Positions 1 through 10,353 of a stretch of 64,000 nucleotides of DNA are shown piece after piece. The DNA is taken from the NCBI GenBank assembly GCA_010094045.1, contig ML986579.1, positions 994,206 through 1,058,205 of the forward strand, in the 5' to 3' direction. The DNA comes from Lojkania enalia. Taxonomy: Eukaryota > Ascomycota > Dothideomycetes > Pleosporales. The notes under the pieces are model-generated. The model ran no database searches. It was not told where the DNA came from and saw only the letters and a list, made by a program, of their open reading frames with translations. The stretch's first letter is position 1; each line of letters opens with the position of its first letter. A program made the position numbers and the translations under genes.

Positions 1-398
1 CCTGTGACCTGATAGTCTACCTTGTCCGTTTTGTGACTCCGTTTGTCCGGCGCAACATTATGCTTCTTCTTGCTCGGGGCCGGAGATGCTGTCCCAGAAC
101 CAGGCGCAGGTGAGGCCGTGCCGTTTGTTGGCCTCGGTCCCTTGACTGGGGCGCTCTTCTTGACGGTGTCTTTCCATTGTTTGACCACCTCCTGAGCCAG
201 CCTTTGTACCGCGGGGTCCTTGTGCGTTCGCAGCCGATTGACGGTAATTCCGATTCTGGTTGAACGAAGTAGCTCCTCTGTGGCTTTTACGCCATTTTTC
301 AAATCGTTCAGGAGCTTCAAAATGGATGCGCTGGGTTCGCCATCGGCCATGGCCTTGTTGATGGACTTGCCCACCTGTTCGATTTCTTTGACGTCCAT
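1..398 (-). CDS. dst1: Transcription elongation factor TFIIS, N-terminal part (cut by window edge)
   Basis: TFIIS rescues backtracked RNA polymerase II by stimulating transcript cleavage. Only the first ~132 residues lie in the window; the polymerase-binding middle domain and the C-terminal zinc ribbon are beyond the left edge. The visible part is a typical TFIIS N-terminal (LW) domain, residues 1-85, starting MDVKEIEQVGKSINKAM and including LLNDLKNGVKATEELL, TRIGITVNRLRTH and VVKQWKDTVKK. A Ser/Pro/Ala/Gly linker (NGTASPAPGSGTASPAPS) and a basic KKKHN stretch follow. I chose the ATG at 398 because the family usually begins M-D-x-K at the LW domain; the frame stays open upstream but has no other ATG nearby. 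It is transcribed divergently from EAF6 across 345 bp. Family assignment is firm; completeness cannot be judged. Confidence 0.88.
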   Translation of the reverse strand, partial: MDVKEIEQVGKSINKAMADGEPSASILKLLNDLKNGVKATEELLRSTRIGITVNRLRTHKDPAVQRLAQEVVKQWKDTVKKSAPVKGPRPTNGTASPAPGSGTASPAPSKKKHNVAPDKRSHKTDKVDYQVT

Positions 399-743
399 GG
401 CGATAAATTGCTGGTGCGGAGTGCGATCGTGTGCGTCGAATCCGTAGGCTTGTATATTTGCAAGACGCTGCTTTGACGGGCACAGAAGACACGGAGTTTG
501 TGGTTGCGATGGTAGGTGAAAAGGCGCGGGGAGGCGGGCAGCTGCTGGCGATGTGTTGATGGAAGTCGTCGATTGCCTGTTGCGGCTCCACGCCAAGCCG
601 CTAGCGCCAAACCTCACCTCTAGTATCGTGGAAACTCTGAGATCCGGCTCGCAAACCACCGAAGCAAGCCTCGATTACTTACCAAGACCATTGTGACCGC
701 TATCCTATTGTACACAGCGAATAAAGCAAAGAAATCACCTCCA
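399..743. promoter_or_regulatory. Divergent intergenic promoter between TFIIS and EAF6
   Basis: 345 bp separate the two start codons, so both promoters and both 5' leaders must lie here. I see no TATA box or recognisable operator. The arrangement is inferred from gene orientation only. Confidence 0.6.
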
Positions 744-1411
744 ATGGCTGAAAACGCTCCTCCCGCTGGAGCAGCGAATGCGGCGACTGATGCCTCGCGC
801 GGCATGCCCTACTACGAGCGACTGCGACGCGACTTACGCGAATCTCTTCATAAAAAGCGCAACATAGATAACAGTCTAGTACGTACAATGGAAACTCCCA
901 TACAGCGACCATTGACTTACCCCGTTCAACAGACGCAACTCGAAGAGAGTATCCTGAGGATCGAAACCGCTTACCTTGAGGAGACGAGCGCGGGAAACAT
1001 CATCAAAGGATTCGATAATTACATCAAGGGAGCAACAACAACCAGTTCCACCGGTGGTTCGGGTACGGCGACGCGGCGAAAGGCTCCGATCAGCGATGCA
1101 GACAGGATATTCAGCCGCAGCTCAGCGAGCTTCTCGAGGGTATGTTATGCCTGCCGGCGGGGAGAGATCTTAGTTGATGGCAGTTACTGATTTTCCTCAC
1201 GCAGGAGGCCTCCACTCCAGGATCTACGCAGACCACACCGTCACATGCACCTACCCCAACCTCGTCCTTCCCCACACGCGAGTCCAGTCAGCCGATACCG
1301 AATGGGAACAGTAAAGCCGGCGTGGTGAACAAGAAGAAGAGGACTACAGATGACGAAGATACTGATGGCAAGCCTTCGAAGCGAGGGAAAATAAGCTACG
1401 GCAGAGAGTGA
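744..1411 (+). CDS. eaf6: EAF6, subunit of NuA4/NuA3 histone acetyltransferase complexes
   Basis: Three exons, 744-878, 933-1139 and 1205-1411, give 182 residues. Eaf6 is a small accessory subunit of the NuA4 and NuA3 acetyltransferases. Visible family landmarks: GMPYYERLRRDLRESLHKKR (coiled-coil start), then after intron 1 a leucine-rich helix and TSAGNIIKGFDNYIKG, then RRKAPISDADRIFSRSSASF, and a C-terminal KRGKISYGRE tail. Intron 1 (54 nt, GTACGT...CAG) is a multiple of three and contains no stop, so it can be mistaken for coding sequence, but removing it restores the conserved helix. Intron 2 (65 nt) starts GTATGT. An ATG at 693 is in frame but adds residues (MTAILLYTANKAKK) unlike the family, so MAENAPP at 744 is preferred. 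The gene is head-to-head with TFIIS. Confidence 0.9.
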
Positions 1412-2119
1412 GGCGGGTCACGAAAATGAGGTTCCCCAGGAGAGGCTGTCTCAACCCACAGAAGAAGGGCGGAGGGCGCCCGTGTTCAGCGAGGAAAGGG
1501 ATAATAGCCAATTTCTACTCACCAACAGGGTTCCGGCAACGCAGTGAAGTGAATGGAAAGTGTGGATTTTGGAGGGTATGGAGAGGATTTCGTCTACAAT
1601 CCATGAAGCGCATGGTGACACAAAGGTTGAATCATTGGGTGGCAACGCTGGAGAATCCTTGGTCTGAGTTATCATAACAGGAGACCACGGGAAGCATCTC
1701 AATCTGAGATAAAGTATACCGCAGTGCCCATCACTTGGATGAACGCGCGTACAGTTTCGCTTGTAGTGGGGTGGATTAGCTTTGTAGAGGTACTTCCGAG
1801 GTCGCCTCGAGAAAAGGTGTCTGAAGAATGGTAGATTTTCCTTGGCAGCCGCTGGGCTGTCTTCCGCATGAAGCTAAGCCATCTCGCTGTCGTGCTGTGA
1901 GTGGAGCGCGTGCTTGCTGCCGGCAGGGCGGGGAACACGTCTCAAAATCGCCCCAATGACTTCATACCTTGGCCCCGCTAGATGTACTTGGACGCTTTTG
2001 TGCGACGGATCGCTCTCGCGAAAAATTGCTCGAGGCAACACGGCCGCATGCAATAGGCAGTGGGCAGTGATGTCGAGTGTGTTGCCCGAATCAAGCAATA
2101 GATTAAAATTAGACATTGG

Positions 2120-2137
2120 CCCCCCCCCCGCCCCCCC
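2120..2137. repeat. C10-G-C7 homopolymer run
   Basis: Ten C, one G and seven C in a row, in intergenic DNA. Such tracts are prone to length error in assemblies and to slippage. Confidence 0.9.
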
Positions 2138-2245
2138 GGGCGCGCACCCACAGCGGGGAGAGGATTGACGCAACAGCTCCGGACGCTGAGCCCCTCCAAC
2201 CAGGCCACATGGCCACAAAAAAAAAGGGTGCCACACCTTTCCGGC

Positions 2246-2263
2246 AATAATAATAATAATAAT
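2246..2263 (+). repeat. (AAT)6 microsatellite
   Basis: Six perfect AAT units, intergenic. Confidence 0.9.
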
Positions 2264-2370
2264 TATATCAGAGTTCTCGTATGCAAGATCGCCCGTGCGA
2301 GGCGCCTGTTCATTTCTTCCCGTTTTCCAGAAGCCTAAGAAGGCGATTCCGAAGGGCGTGTGTGGGACAA

Positions 2371-2382
2371 GGGGGGGGGGGG
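2371..2382 (+). repeat. G12 run
   Basis: Twelve consecutive G in intergenic DNA, one of several poly-G/poly-C tracts in the gene-poor parts of this window. Confidence 0.9.
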
Positions 2383-4245
2383 TTGCTAATATGTGCGCAC
2401 AACCCCCCGTACTCGTAAACCTGAGACGTAGTGCGCGCCTCGCAAGCGGTCTGTGTGTCTTTCGCTACAGTACGACTATGTACAGTATCCCAAGTTCGCA
2501 TCTGTGGATAATATGGCATGCGGCTAACCCGCAAACCATAAAACGACCGCAGCGGCACAGACAGCACTCTTTTGATGACTAATAGAAATTGTCTGGAAGG
2601 ACTGATGGAATGCTTGTGCGTGAGAAGCTGTTTCGTATTGGGCGGGTTCGAGTCCCGGGCATAATTGAAGCCCATTGTCACGGCGGGGGTTGCAGAAATA
2701 GACATTGAGGCTGAACTGCCTAGCTAGGTAGACCGTACAGCATGAGCATGCAGGTGGTGGCGATAATTCAGAGGCAGGAAGTTAAGTGGTGGAAGGGGCA
2801 GGCCGATGATTTCATATGGAGAACCGTTTTGGGATGGGTTGCGCGGCATCTCTCAGCCTTGCGTCCGGTTCTGCGAAGCTTCGGCCGGCCCTTGCTGGAT
2901 CGCAGTCGGCGGCGGGCCTAACATGGAGTGCGATCTGAATTACTACTTAGATGTCGGCCGAAAACCGCCCAGCCAACGGCCGCTGCCGCATACAGTAGTA
3001 CAGTTTGTAGCAGTCGCAATCCGAAGGGCAAATAACGTGCCCTCTTGTCCCGTGGCAGATCAAACATGTCGGCCGTCCACACTGTCGACAATTCACACCT
3101 CGCTCCTCTATAGTGTCAATTGATGTCAATTGTTATTTGGCGTACTGCGGAGCGGCAGCATGCGAGCGAGGGGCGCGAACAAGCAAAAGGACACACCATG
3201 GCTCAGAGCGTTACATTGCCCGCTGCCACCCATGTCGCCCAGCGAACATCGTCCACTATACAGCCCAACAGACTTCGGGACGGCTTTCAGAAAAGGGAAC
3301 GCGTCTGGAATCCAGGGTCCACGCTAGACAGGGGGGCTGAGGCGCGGTGATGTCATGGCTGCAGGACCCTTGATCTGAGACACTCCCACGGCAGATGTGT
3401 TTGGCTGGCGTTGATTTTCCCGCTAGTCGTGCTTTTCGCGAACAGGGTCAAGTGACGATGCCGGAGGACAGTTGCGGGAGGCCTCAATGATGCCTTGCAT
3501 TTCATAGTGTGTTGAGAAACATCGCAGCGAATGCCGGCGCGTTAGTAAGTAGAACGGATTCTATATTTTGCCTCGATCCAGGACATCTCCGAGGGCTGCG
3601 TCATTCTGTCGTGTACTGAAACGAATGACGGATATCAACCTCTCCCGTAAGCCCCGAGCTGCCCACCAGAGAGGCTGATTGGGCAGTCCAACAACCCATA
3701 TGCCCCCAAGCTATTACTGTACAAAGGTTATGCAGCCACAGTCGATCTACATGTCCGACAATGGTGCTAAGGAGGGTCTAAAACATTAAAAGGGGTATAG
3801 TATAGTGAATGATCGCGCTGCACGGAGTAGGAAGGAGAAATATTAGACAAAAGCCGCAGAAAGTGAGATATGACGTGGAAACGAGAAATGCTGACCCCGC
3901 ATCGAACGCACATACTGATACAGATGAATGAGAAAATCTCTTTCATGAAAAGAGAATCGTGCAAACCAGATACCAAAAACACCTTTGGGCTTCCTGAAAT
4001 GGAGGAACCAGTGATACCCAAAAATCATTGATTAGGGACTGACAGAAGAAGATTCGTTCCAGCTTTTCGTAAGAGGTCGCAATCTAGCACACCGAACCAA
4101 GACACGCTGTGTGGCGGGAAACGCGACAGTGGATATCTCAAACGCACAGATCAAACGAGGATACCGGAAAACAACGAGATGGAAGATTCGAACAATACGT
4201 TGGAGTCGTAGCCGGATCGTCAATCAGTCCGGGAAAATCAGTGCA

Positions 4246-5464
4246 TCATGCATCGTCCGGGGACGGATGGTCACCCTGATTTTCGCCTTTATGTACTTTG
4301 CGATGTCTCCTCAAGTTTGAGACAACGGAGAAGTGTCGCCCACAGCCTTCAACTTCGCAGGCAAATGCTATGAAATGTCGTCAGCAGCCCTCCCAAGCAA
4401 CCAAGATGTAAATCAGACGTACGCTTCTCGCCAGTATGGCTATACATGTGTGTTTGCAACGAACTCGGGCGCGTAAAACGCTTATCGCAAATCTTGCACT
4501 TGTGCTTCTTTTGCGAACTAGACGAGACCTTAGAGCTAAACTGGCCCATCATAGACTGGGGCGCGGGTGGAATGTTCGCCCCCATAAGTGCATTTGGTCG
4601 AGGCAGAGTGCGTGAATTAGTCAGGTCCACAGACTCTGAAGCCGAGCTATAATCTGTCACCGAGCCTTCGCCGCCATAGTAGGACGGGTTATAGCTAGCT
4701 GACGAGATAGACGAATGGGCCGAGTGGGCCGAGTGGGCCGAGGGGAAGGGGTATGAGTCGGTTGAGCTGCGGTTGGATCCTTGATTGCCGTAGATATTTC
4801 TCGGAGTGATATCGGCCTGGCTCAAGGAAACCATCCCTCGACTCGCATCGAGCGCATCGCTGAAGCTATTCCGTTGCGGTTGCGAACCCATTCTGCTGAA
4901 GTCAACTAATGAACTCTGTCGTTGCCTCTGGGTGTCGATGGCATCGTCAAAGAACGCTGCTGAGGGTACTGACGGATGAGAAGAACGACGGGCAGTGTCC
5001 TGCTGGTACGATGCATAGGGGCTTCGGGTGCTATTGCCATATTCCAACTGAGAATAAGGAGCCGAAGTGGGAGCATACGTGTTTGTGTTTGAAGAAGTTG
5101 AGGCAGCATATCCACCTGTGTAACTCCGCGAAAGGAGATCTTGCGATACATCTAGTAAGCCCTCTGCTGCGAATGATCCATCCGGGAGTGTAATACCTGA
5201 TCCCATGGGAGGAGCTGTCACCGAAAGGCCATGATACGGAATGGCAATGCTTGTCGGCCGCTGTACTTGCTGAGGTTGACTCGACGCTTGCGACTCGAGT
5301 GCAGAGGGCGCATTCGGCGCGAGTGAAGTCGGGTACATTTGTTGTGTGGTAGCCCCAGGCCCTGACACCCACGGGTTCGTGAAGTGCGGTGCTTGGTAAC
5401 GCAAAGTATCGTAGCCCAAGCCGTTAAGCTGGGACTGCTGGCGATTGTCGACGGCCATTGCCAT
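4246..5464 (-). CDS. flbC: FlbC-like C2H2 zinc-finger transcription factor
   Basis: Two exons, 4423-5464 and 4246-4367, give 387 residues. The first ~310 residues are low-complexity and rich in Ser, Gln, Pro, Tyr and Asn, typical of fungal activators, with a short SAHSAHSAH repeat. The DNA-binding part is C-terminal: finger 1 has C-x2-C-x12-H-x3-H (CKICDKRFTRPSSLQTHMYSH), then the TGEKPF linker, then finger 2 with CEVEGCGRHF, SVVSNLRRHRKVH. The 55-nt intron (GTACGT...TAG) splits the Pro codon of the linker; without splicing, finger 2 is lost. Two fingers at the extreme C-terminus after a long Ser/Gln region match FlbC, an activator of asexual development in Aspergillus. The family as C2H2 regulator is certain, the FlbC orthology is probable. 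A large upstream region may hold its promoter. Confidence 0.8.
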
Positions 5465-6897
5465 ACCGGGAACGAGGGTGGATGCAGAAGACGGAGGAGC
5501 TTTTCAACAAAATTCGAGGGAAGTACAGGTGTTGGGAAAAGGATATTCAGGTGAAGAGCTCGTAGCTCGGACTCCAGGAGCTGAAACAGATGGCTCTAGG
5601 GATAACGTGGGGAGAGACAGGCGATCACTGGGTACGCAGCTTGGGATCTGCAGGCCCTTTTGAACTCGTAAGACGCTGGGAACACCCGTCCAGCGGCCTT
5701 CCGGAGGGAGCAGTGATAGTCCCTTCGGGATGCCGATCGCAAACCAGTGCTAAGCAGGTCCCGTGGCGATGGACCAGAGAGATTTAAATTTCGGGCTCTA
5801 ACGAGGTGGTAGGTGCAGCGTGTTTCAAGTGCAGCGCAACGCGTGGAGAAGAGGTTCTAACTGTGTCCTAGGGTGGTTGCGTGTGCGGGCGGTGAGAGGT
5901 GTGGTGTCGGCCGGTTAAGGCTAACGAGATGGAAACCAGCAACAAAGAAGAAGGGATGAGAGGGTGGCCAAGGATGAATGAAGTATCGATTTACAGATAG
6001 CGGTGTTGTAGCAGGTGACGGTCTGAAATTGAGTGCTGAGAATCTGAGGCATCGACTGTTGATCCGTGTGCAGTTATTGGGGAGAGGGGATTGATAAACT
6101 CGGGGTGCTTGGTTGACGACACATTCATCATAGGCTGGGTAGCCAAGGCCACAGGAGTGAACAGGCTCGCTCAAGCGTAGCCACCACAGCGCGCTACGTG
6201 CAGCAACAGGGTTCCGGCAGCGCTAGCACCAGGATCCTTTCTCGAGGCTGCTTTAGAGGTGTGGGGAGGAGATTGGACGCCCGCCCGCCGGCACGTACAC
6301 TGCTGGACCGTGCTACCGTGCAGAGAGGGCCAAACAACGCCGACAAAGAATGATGCCAAAGGGTTGCCGTACCCACTGCCCACTATCTACCGCCACGCCA
6401 GCCAGCCATGCCACCGCCATGCCGCCAGAGGAGAGCGTGCCGAATGCGCCAGCAGAGTGACAGACAGCGGATTGAGGGTCGCCGGGGAGTAGTGTGCCTG
6501 GCAAACCCTCCAGCGGGCCTAATACATGGATACATAGCGAGCATCGGTCAATTCACTTGGTGGCTGACGCAGAAAGCGAATGACGGCAGGGTGGACTAGG
6601 TGGAGAGGCGGGACGAAGGGACGCCTCTGCCTTTTTGCTCTGGCGCTCCGGGCGGGCTTGTCACGTCAGAAAGCGGCCTAGGGAGTGAATTGACCGAGCA
6701 CGGGTCGCCTGTTTGGGAAGCGGGCTAGGGGGCTAGGCCAGAGTAAGGCGGATGGCATTTCGAAAGCGACAGCGCCTATATGATCTTAAGGAGCATGCTT
6801 TAATTCTCCGGGCTCTGCTGTCTGATCGACCCTGGCGCGCGCCCTAGATACCGTCCCCATAATCAGCAGCGTACTGTAGCCTGTAGCCCAACGGCCG

Positions 6898-6945
6898 CAG
6901 CAGCAGGATGAGCAGCATGGGCAGCATGGACAGCAGCATGAACAG
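6898..6945 (+). repeat. Imperfect AGCAGCATGG-like minisatellite
   Basis: Units of roughly 9-12 bp (CAGCAGGATG, AGCAGCATGG, GCAGCATGGA, CAGCAGCATG) follow one another. Intergenic. Confidence 0.7.
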
Positions 6946-6958
6946 GCGCGTTGCGTCC

Positions 6959-6984
6959 AAAAAAAAAAAAGGGGGGGGGGGGGG
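6959..6984 (+). repeat. A12-G14 purine tract
   Basis: Twelve A directly followed by fourteen G: an uninterrupted 26-nt purine run on this strand in intergenic DNA. Lengths may be inexact because of homopolymer sequencing error. Confidence 0.85.
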
Positions 6985-8286
6985 CGGTGGTCCCGCACAC
7001 TACCATTTGGAGAGAGAGGCCGCCGCGCTGGCGCAGACGCTGGACCAGAAGAACAGCGCTGACTAACCCTGTGCCCGGTTGCTGGACGTCTCCCGTATCC
7101 AGAAGAACGCGAGGGCGACGGTCTGCGGTCTGCCTGGGTTCGCTTGTGCCATGCCCCCCTCCAGAAGGCCTCTTGGGCTGTCGGGATGCTGTGTCAACGT
7201 CAACAACACCGCGGCAGCCCGATTGAAATTAGCTTCTCCTGAGCGGTCCCTGTGTGCCCGTGCGCACTCGAGCTAAGCAACGGGGCCAGGCGTTTGATCG
7301 CCGACTATGTATCTTTTTGGAGGAAGCCTGCGTTGCTTAACCAAATATTGCTGCCCTCGCAGTGGTCACGAGCTGAAGCTACAATCTCGGGTTAAGTCAA
7401 GGCCGCCCTCAACCGCTCCCCTGCCGGACTGTGCACCAATGGCCGCTCGCCTTGCGCGGAGAGAGGGTGCAGGGTGGGCGGTACTCACACTTGCTTGGAG
7501 CAACGCATTCCGCTTCTGGAGCCGCTGGGGAACCTGAGCCAGGTGAGGCTAACATTGCTTGACCTACACAGGAGAAGCAGACGGCATGAGCACCATGGTG
7601 GGAGCGCACGGATTCCGCTCCCAAAGAGCATGATGTCAGGTCTCGGACTATTGTCCAGGTGCCGGATTTTATTTCGGGCCGTCCAGGCGACCGGCATCTC
7701 TCGCAACCAGCTCGGTAGCTTTGAGGCGCGTTCGGGATGTCTTTTGTCTGCTTACGCCTACTGCCTCTGCAGCCCTATAACAGATGACAACTGAGTCGCT
7801 AGCCCTCATATATGATGAGAGCCAAGGCGGGCTCTGCTGACGGGATTGCTTGTGACGACATCGAGCAGCCCAGCTGTCCAATGAGCAGCCGCCAGACCAC
7901 GTAGCTTGTTTTGGCCGGTTTGCCAGCGACAGGCGGGTCCGACCGTTGCGTCGGGACGAATGTATGCATGTGAGATGACGGAGGGCTTCAGAAGCGGGAG
8001 ATTCCCTCCAAACCCTTGCCCGTCGCCAACCTACAGTATTGACTGCAGTGCGGGCTAACCTGCCTTCAGTTTCCCCATACATATCCTGAAGGAACAGTCC
8101 GAGTATACTGCAGTATTATTGTATTAGGCCCTTGACGTCTGTGAGCACAGCTTGGCACCATATGTACGGAGAGGTATCGTGCCCAAGCTACGCCTCATTT
8201 CTAGTCCGCGGTGGCAATAATTTGTAGCTCGTGCGAAAAGAATAGGCACAATGGCAAGCTCACCGCTGTCCGATGGCTGGCCTGTG

Positions 8287-8401
8287 NNNNNNNNNNNNNN
8301 NNNNNNNNNNNNNNNNNNNNNNNNNNNNNNNNNNNNNNNNNNNNNNNNNNNNNNNNNNNNNNNNNNNNNNNNNNNNNNNNNNNNNNNNNNNNNNNNNNNN
8401 N
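8287..8401. other. Assembly gap (115 N)
   Basis: Run of N. The right flank is a C/T-rich stretch (CCCCTTCCTCCCTCCCTTGG), so a low-complexity sequence may have blocked assembly. The real length is unknown. Confidence 0.99.
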
Positions 8402-10353
8402 CCCCTTCCTCCCTCCCTTGGCCACTCCCTCCCCGCTGCTGGCCTACATCTGCAGGGCCCCAGATGCTATCATGTAGGGCCCTGCAAGCTTCGCTTTCTT
8501 TGCTCCTTTATTTTCCACGCGCCTTGAGATCCTATTCATGGACAGCCCAAGCTTGCCACCACAGTGATACAATTCCCCTCACCAGCCCTGCCTCTTCCAT
8601 CATACCGCGTATCTGGTGCAACTTCGGCCAGCTATCGACGCCCGCGCGGGTGCTGGAATGTCGTCAAAAGCCGCTGCTGTGTCCACGTTAGCGCGGGCCT
8701 CGAGTGACTGCAGGAATGTGCATAGTTGCGCAGATGCGGGATGGCTTTTTCTCTACGTCTTCGCCGACCACGACGGTTCCCAGGGTTGGTTGGCTCGGCA
8801 CTCCACTGGACAGCAGACCCTGCATCGCGCACTCTGCTAGATGATCATAGTTTAGCCGCTCCTCTTGGGCGTCTCCACTTGGACAGCCTGCACAGACTCC
8901 TCGCACCCGCTTCTTTTTATTTCCGATACAGATTCTTCATCGTCAAGGCACGAAACCGCAATCGAGGAATTGTGGAGACTCCTGTTGCAGATGCTTCATT
9001 GTTCAATGCCATTCCAGAGCAGGCAGGTGCGAGCCGCGCGGCATTCAAAACTTTACCTGCTAGTAGGCTCGATTTGAGACATGGGCATTCTTCTCAAACC
9101 GCGGAGAACACACATGGTATTCTTCTCTAACCGTGGAATGTATTTGCTTATTCCCTGTGCCAGGGGCATAACTTGCCGGAAATCGTGAAGATGAGAGTCC
9201 CTTAGCGGCCTTTCCACGCCGCCAAACTAGGATTACCAAGGCGCGGGTAGATCATCTGATGCTCGACACGCTTTTTGGCGAGGAATGACCACCTGAAGCG
9301 CGGACAAACTCACTGAGCATACCAATACTCAGCCCGTTGTCGCAAGCGCAATTTCGCGCATGTGTCAGTTGTAGTGCAGTCTGCCTATCATTCATCTGAT
9401 GCTATTGCTTTGATATTGACTTTGCACACTAACCCACGTGTAGCAGGCAAAATCTGCAAATTCACAGGGCTAGCGAACTAAAAGACTTCCTCTTTAGGGT
9501 GGTGAAGCAAGTGTATCACAATCCATGATGGTTCACGAGACCCACTTGGGGATATCATCACAGGCTAGAACGCCCAGAGACTCGAATCCTGGCCTTTGCC
9601 TGGATGGTCATTGGTGTATCCTATCAAGCAACAACTGTGTTGTCAAGCGCTTTCGGAACTATAAAAACGGGCGTTTATTAGAATGTGAGTTTAACGATGT
9701 CGTGCTGTTGCGCAGCTATGCACGGATAATGTTATCAGCCCAGATCCCGGTCGCAAGCAAGCCATGCATCTGGCACCGTAAGGAAGTTTAAAACTCGTCC
9801 AAGGAGGCCAATGAAAAGTAGTTGATCAGAGGTTGTGGCGCTCCGCAATAGTTAGGCTTCAGAACAAGGATCTAACCCGCCTTGCCTATATCTTCTTTCA
9901 CTCCCAGAAAATTCGCGTCTCTTAACCATAGAGAATGACTTGAGGTGAATGACCCCTGCAAACCCCTATGCAGAGTGCGATTTTGGGCGAAATAGCTGAC
10001 CGTGTCACCATTCTTTGAACTCTTGAAGCACGCCGTGCCAATAGTGAGGCTGCGTGGTCGCCGACTTATGCCCGATCATATCGCAGACAGCCTTCATGCT
10101 GTATGTACCTTCATCTGGGAGCCGCATTATCATTTCAGAATTTGCGAAGTATCGCCGCTCTAGAACTCCCACGGCGATACAACGTCCTTCGATACATGCC
10201 ACCTACTTACCTACGATTCAGGGGACTGTGGTGGGCGAGTGGTAACCCAAGCCAAAGCCAATCTCATGGGGACTATTGAGCCTTTCAGAACCATGGTCCC
10301 ATTCGAGAGCAAATTATGGCCAGTCTATGCAAATTCGCTGCGCTGACAGTCTC

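Larger units (their letters stand above)
1412..4245. other. Gene-poor stretch between convergent EAF6 and the C2H2 gene
   Basis: About 2.8 kb between two 3' ends, unusually long for convergent genes in this window. It holds a C10-G-C7 run, an A9 run, an (AAT)6 microsatellite, a G12 run and an isolated tRNA T-arm-like motif near 2641. No open frame has family-like composition and I could not assemble a spliced gene by eye. Confidence 0.5.
5465..10353. other. 4.9-kb gene-poor region upstream of the C2H2 gene
   Basis: Holds the presumed long promoter and leader of the FlbC-like gene, an imperfect AGCAGCATGG-type minisatellite (about 6898-6945), an A12-G14 purine tract (6959-6984), a 115-base N gap (8287-8401) and the 3' flank of the histidine kinase gene. 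Open frames here are short, Arg/Pro/Ser-rich and have no domain signature. A spliced gene interrupted by the N gap cannot be excluded. Confidence 0.5.

Noticed and set aside
693..743. Upstream in-frame ATG for EAF6
   Set aside because: The added 17 residues are unlike the family N-terminus, and the region is more likely the 5' leader.
2641..2666. tRNA B-box-like sequence GGTTCGAGTCCC
   Set aside because: The T-arm pairs in four of five positions, but no matching acceptor stem, A box or anticodon arm is found upstream; at best a tRNA fragment.
9580..9605. Minus-strand T-arm-like motif (GATTCGAGTC)
   Set aside because: Stem has a mismatch and no complementary acceptor or D arm lies at the right distance.
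9525..9791. 88-codon plus-strand frame
   Set aside because: Its motif RDSNPGL is the usual translation of tRNA-like sequence and not evidence of a protein.
9885..9945. Minus-strand GGTTAAGAGACGCG, resembling the D arm of Leu/Ser tRNAs
   Set aside because: No consistent anticodon or T arm follows, so no tRNA is called.
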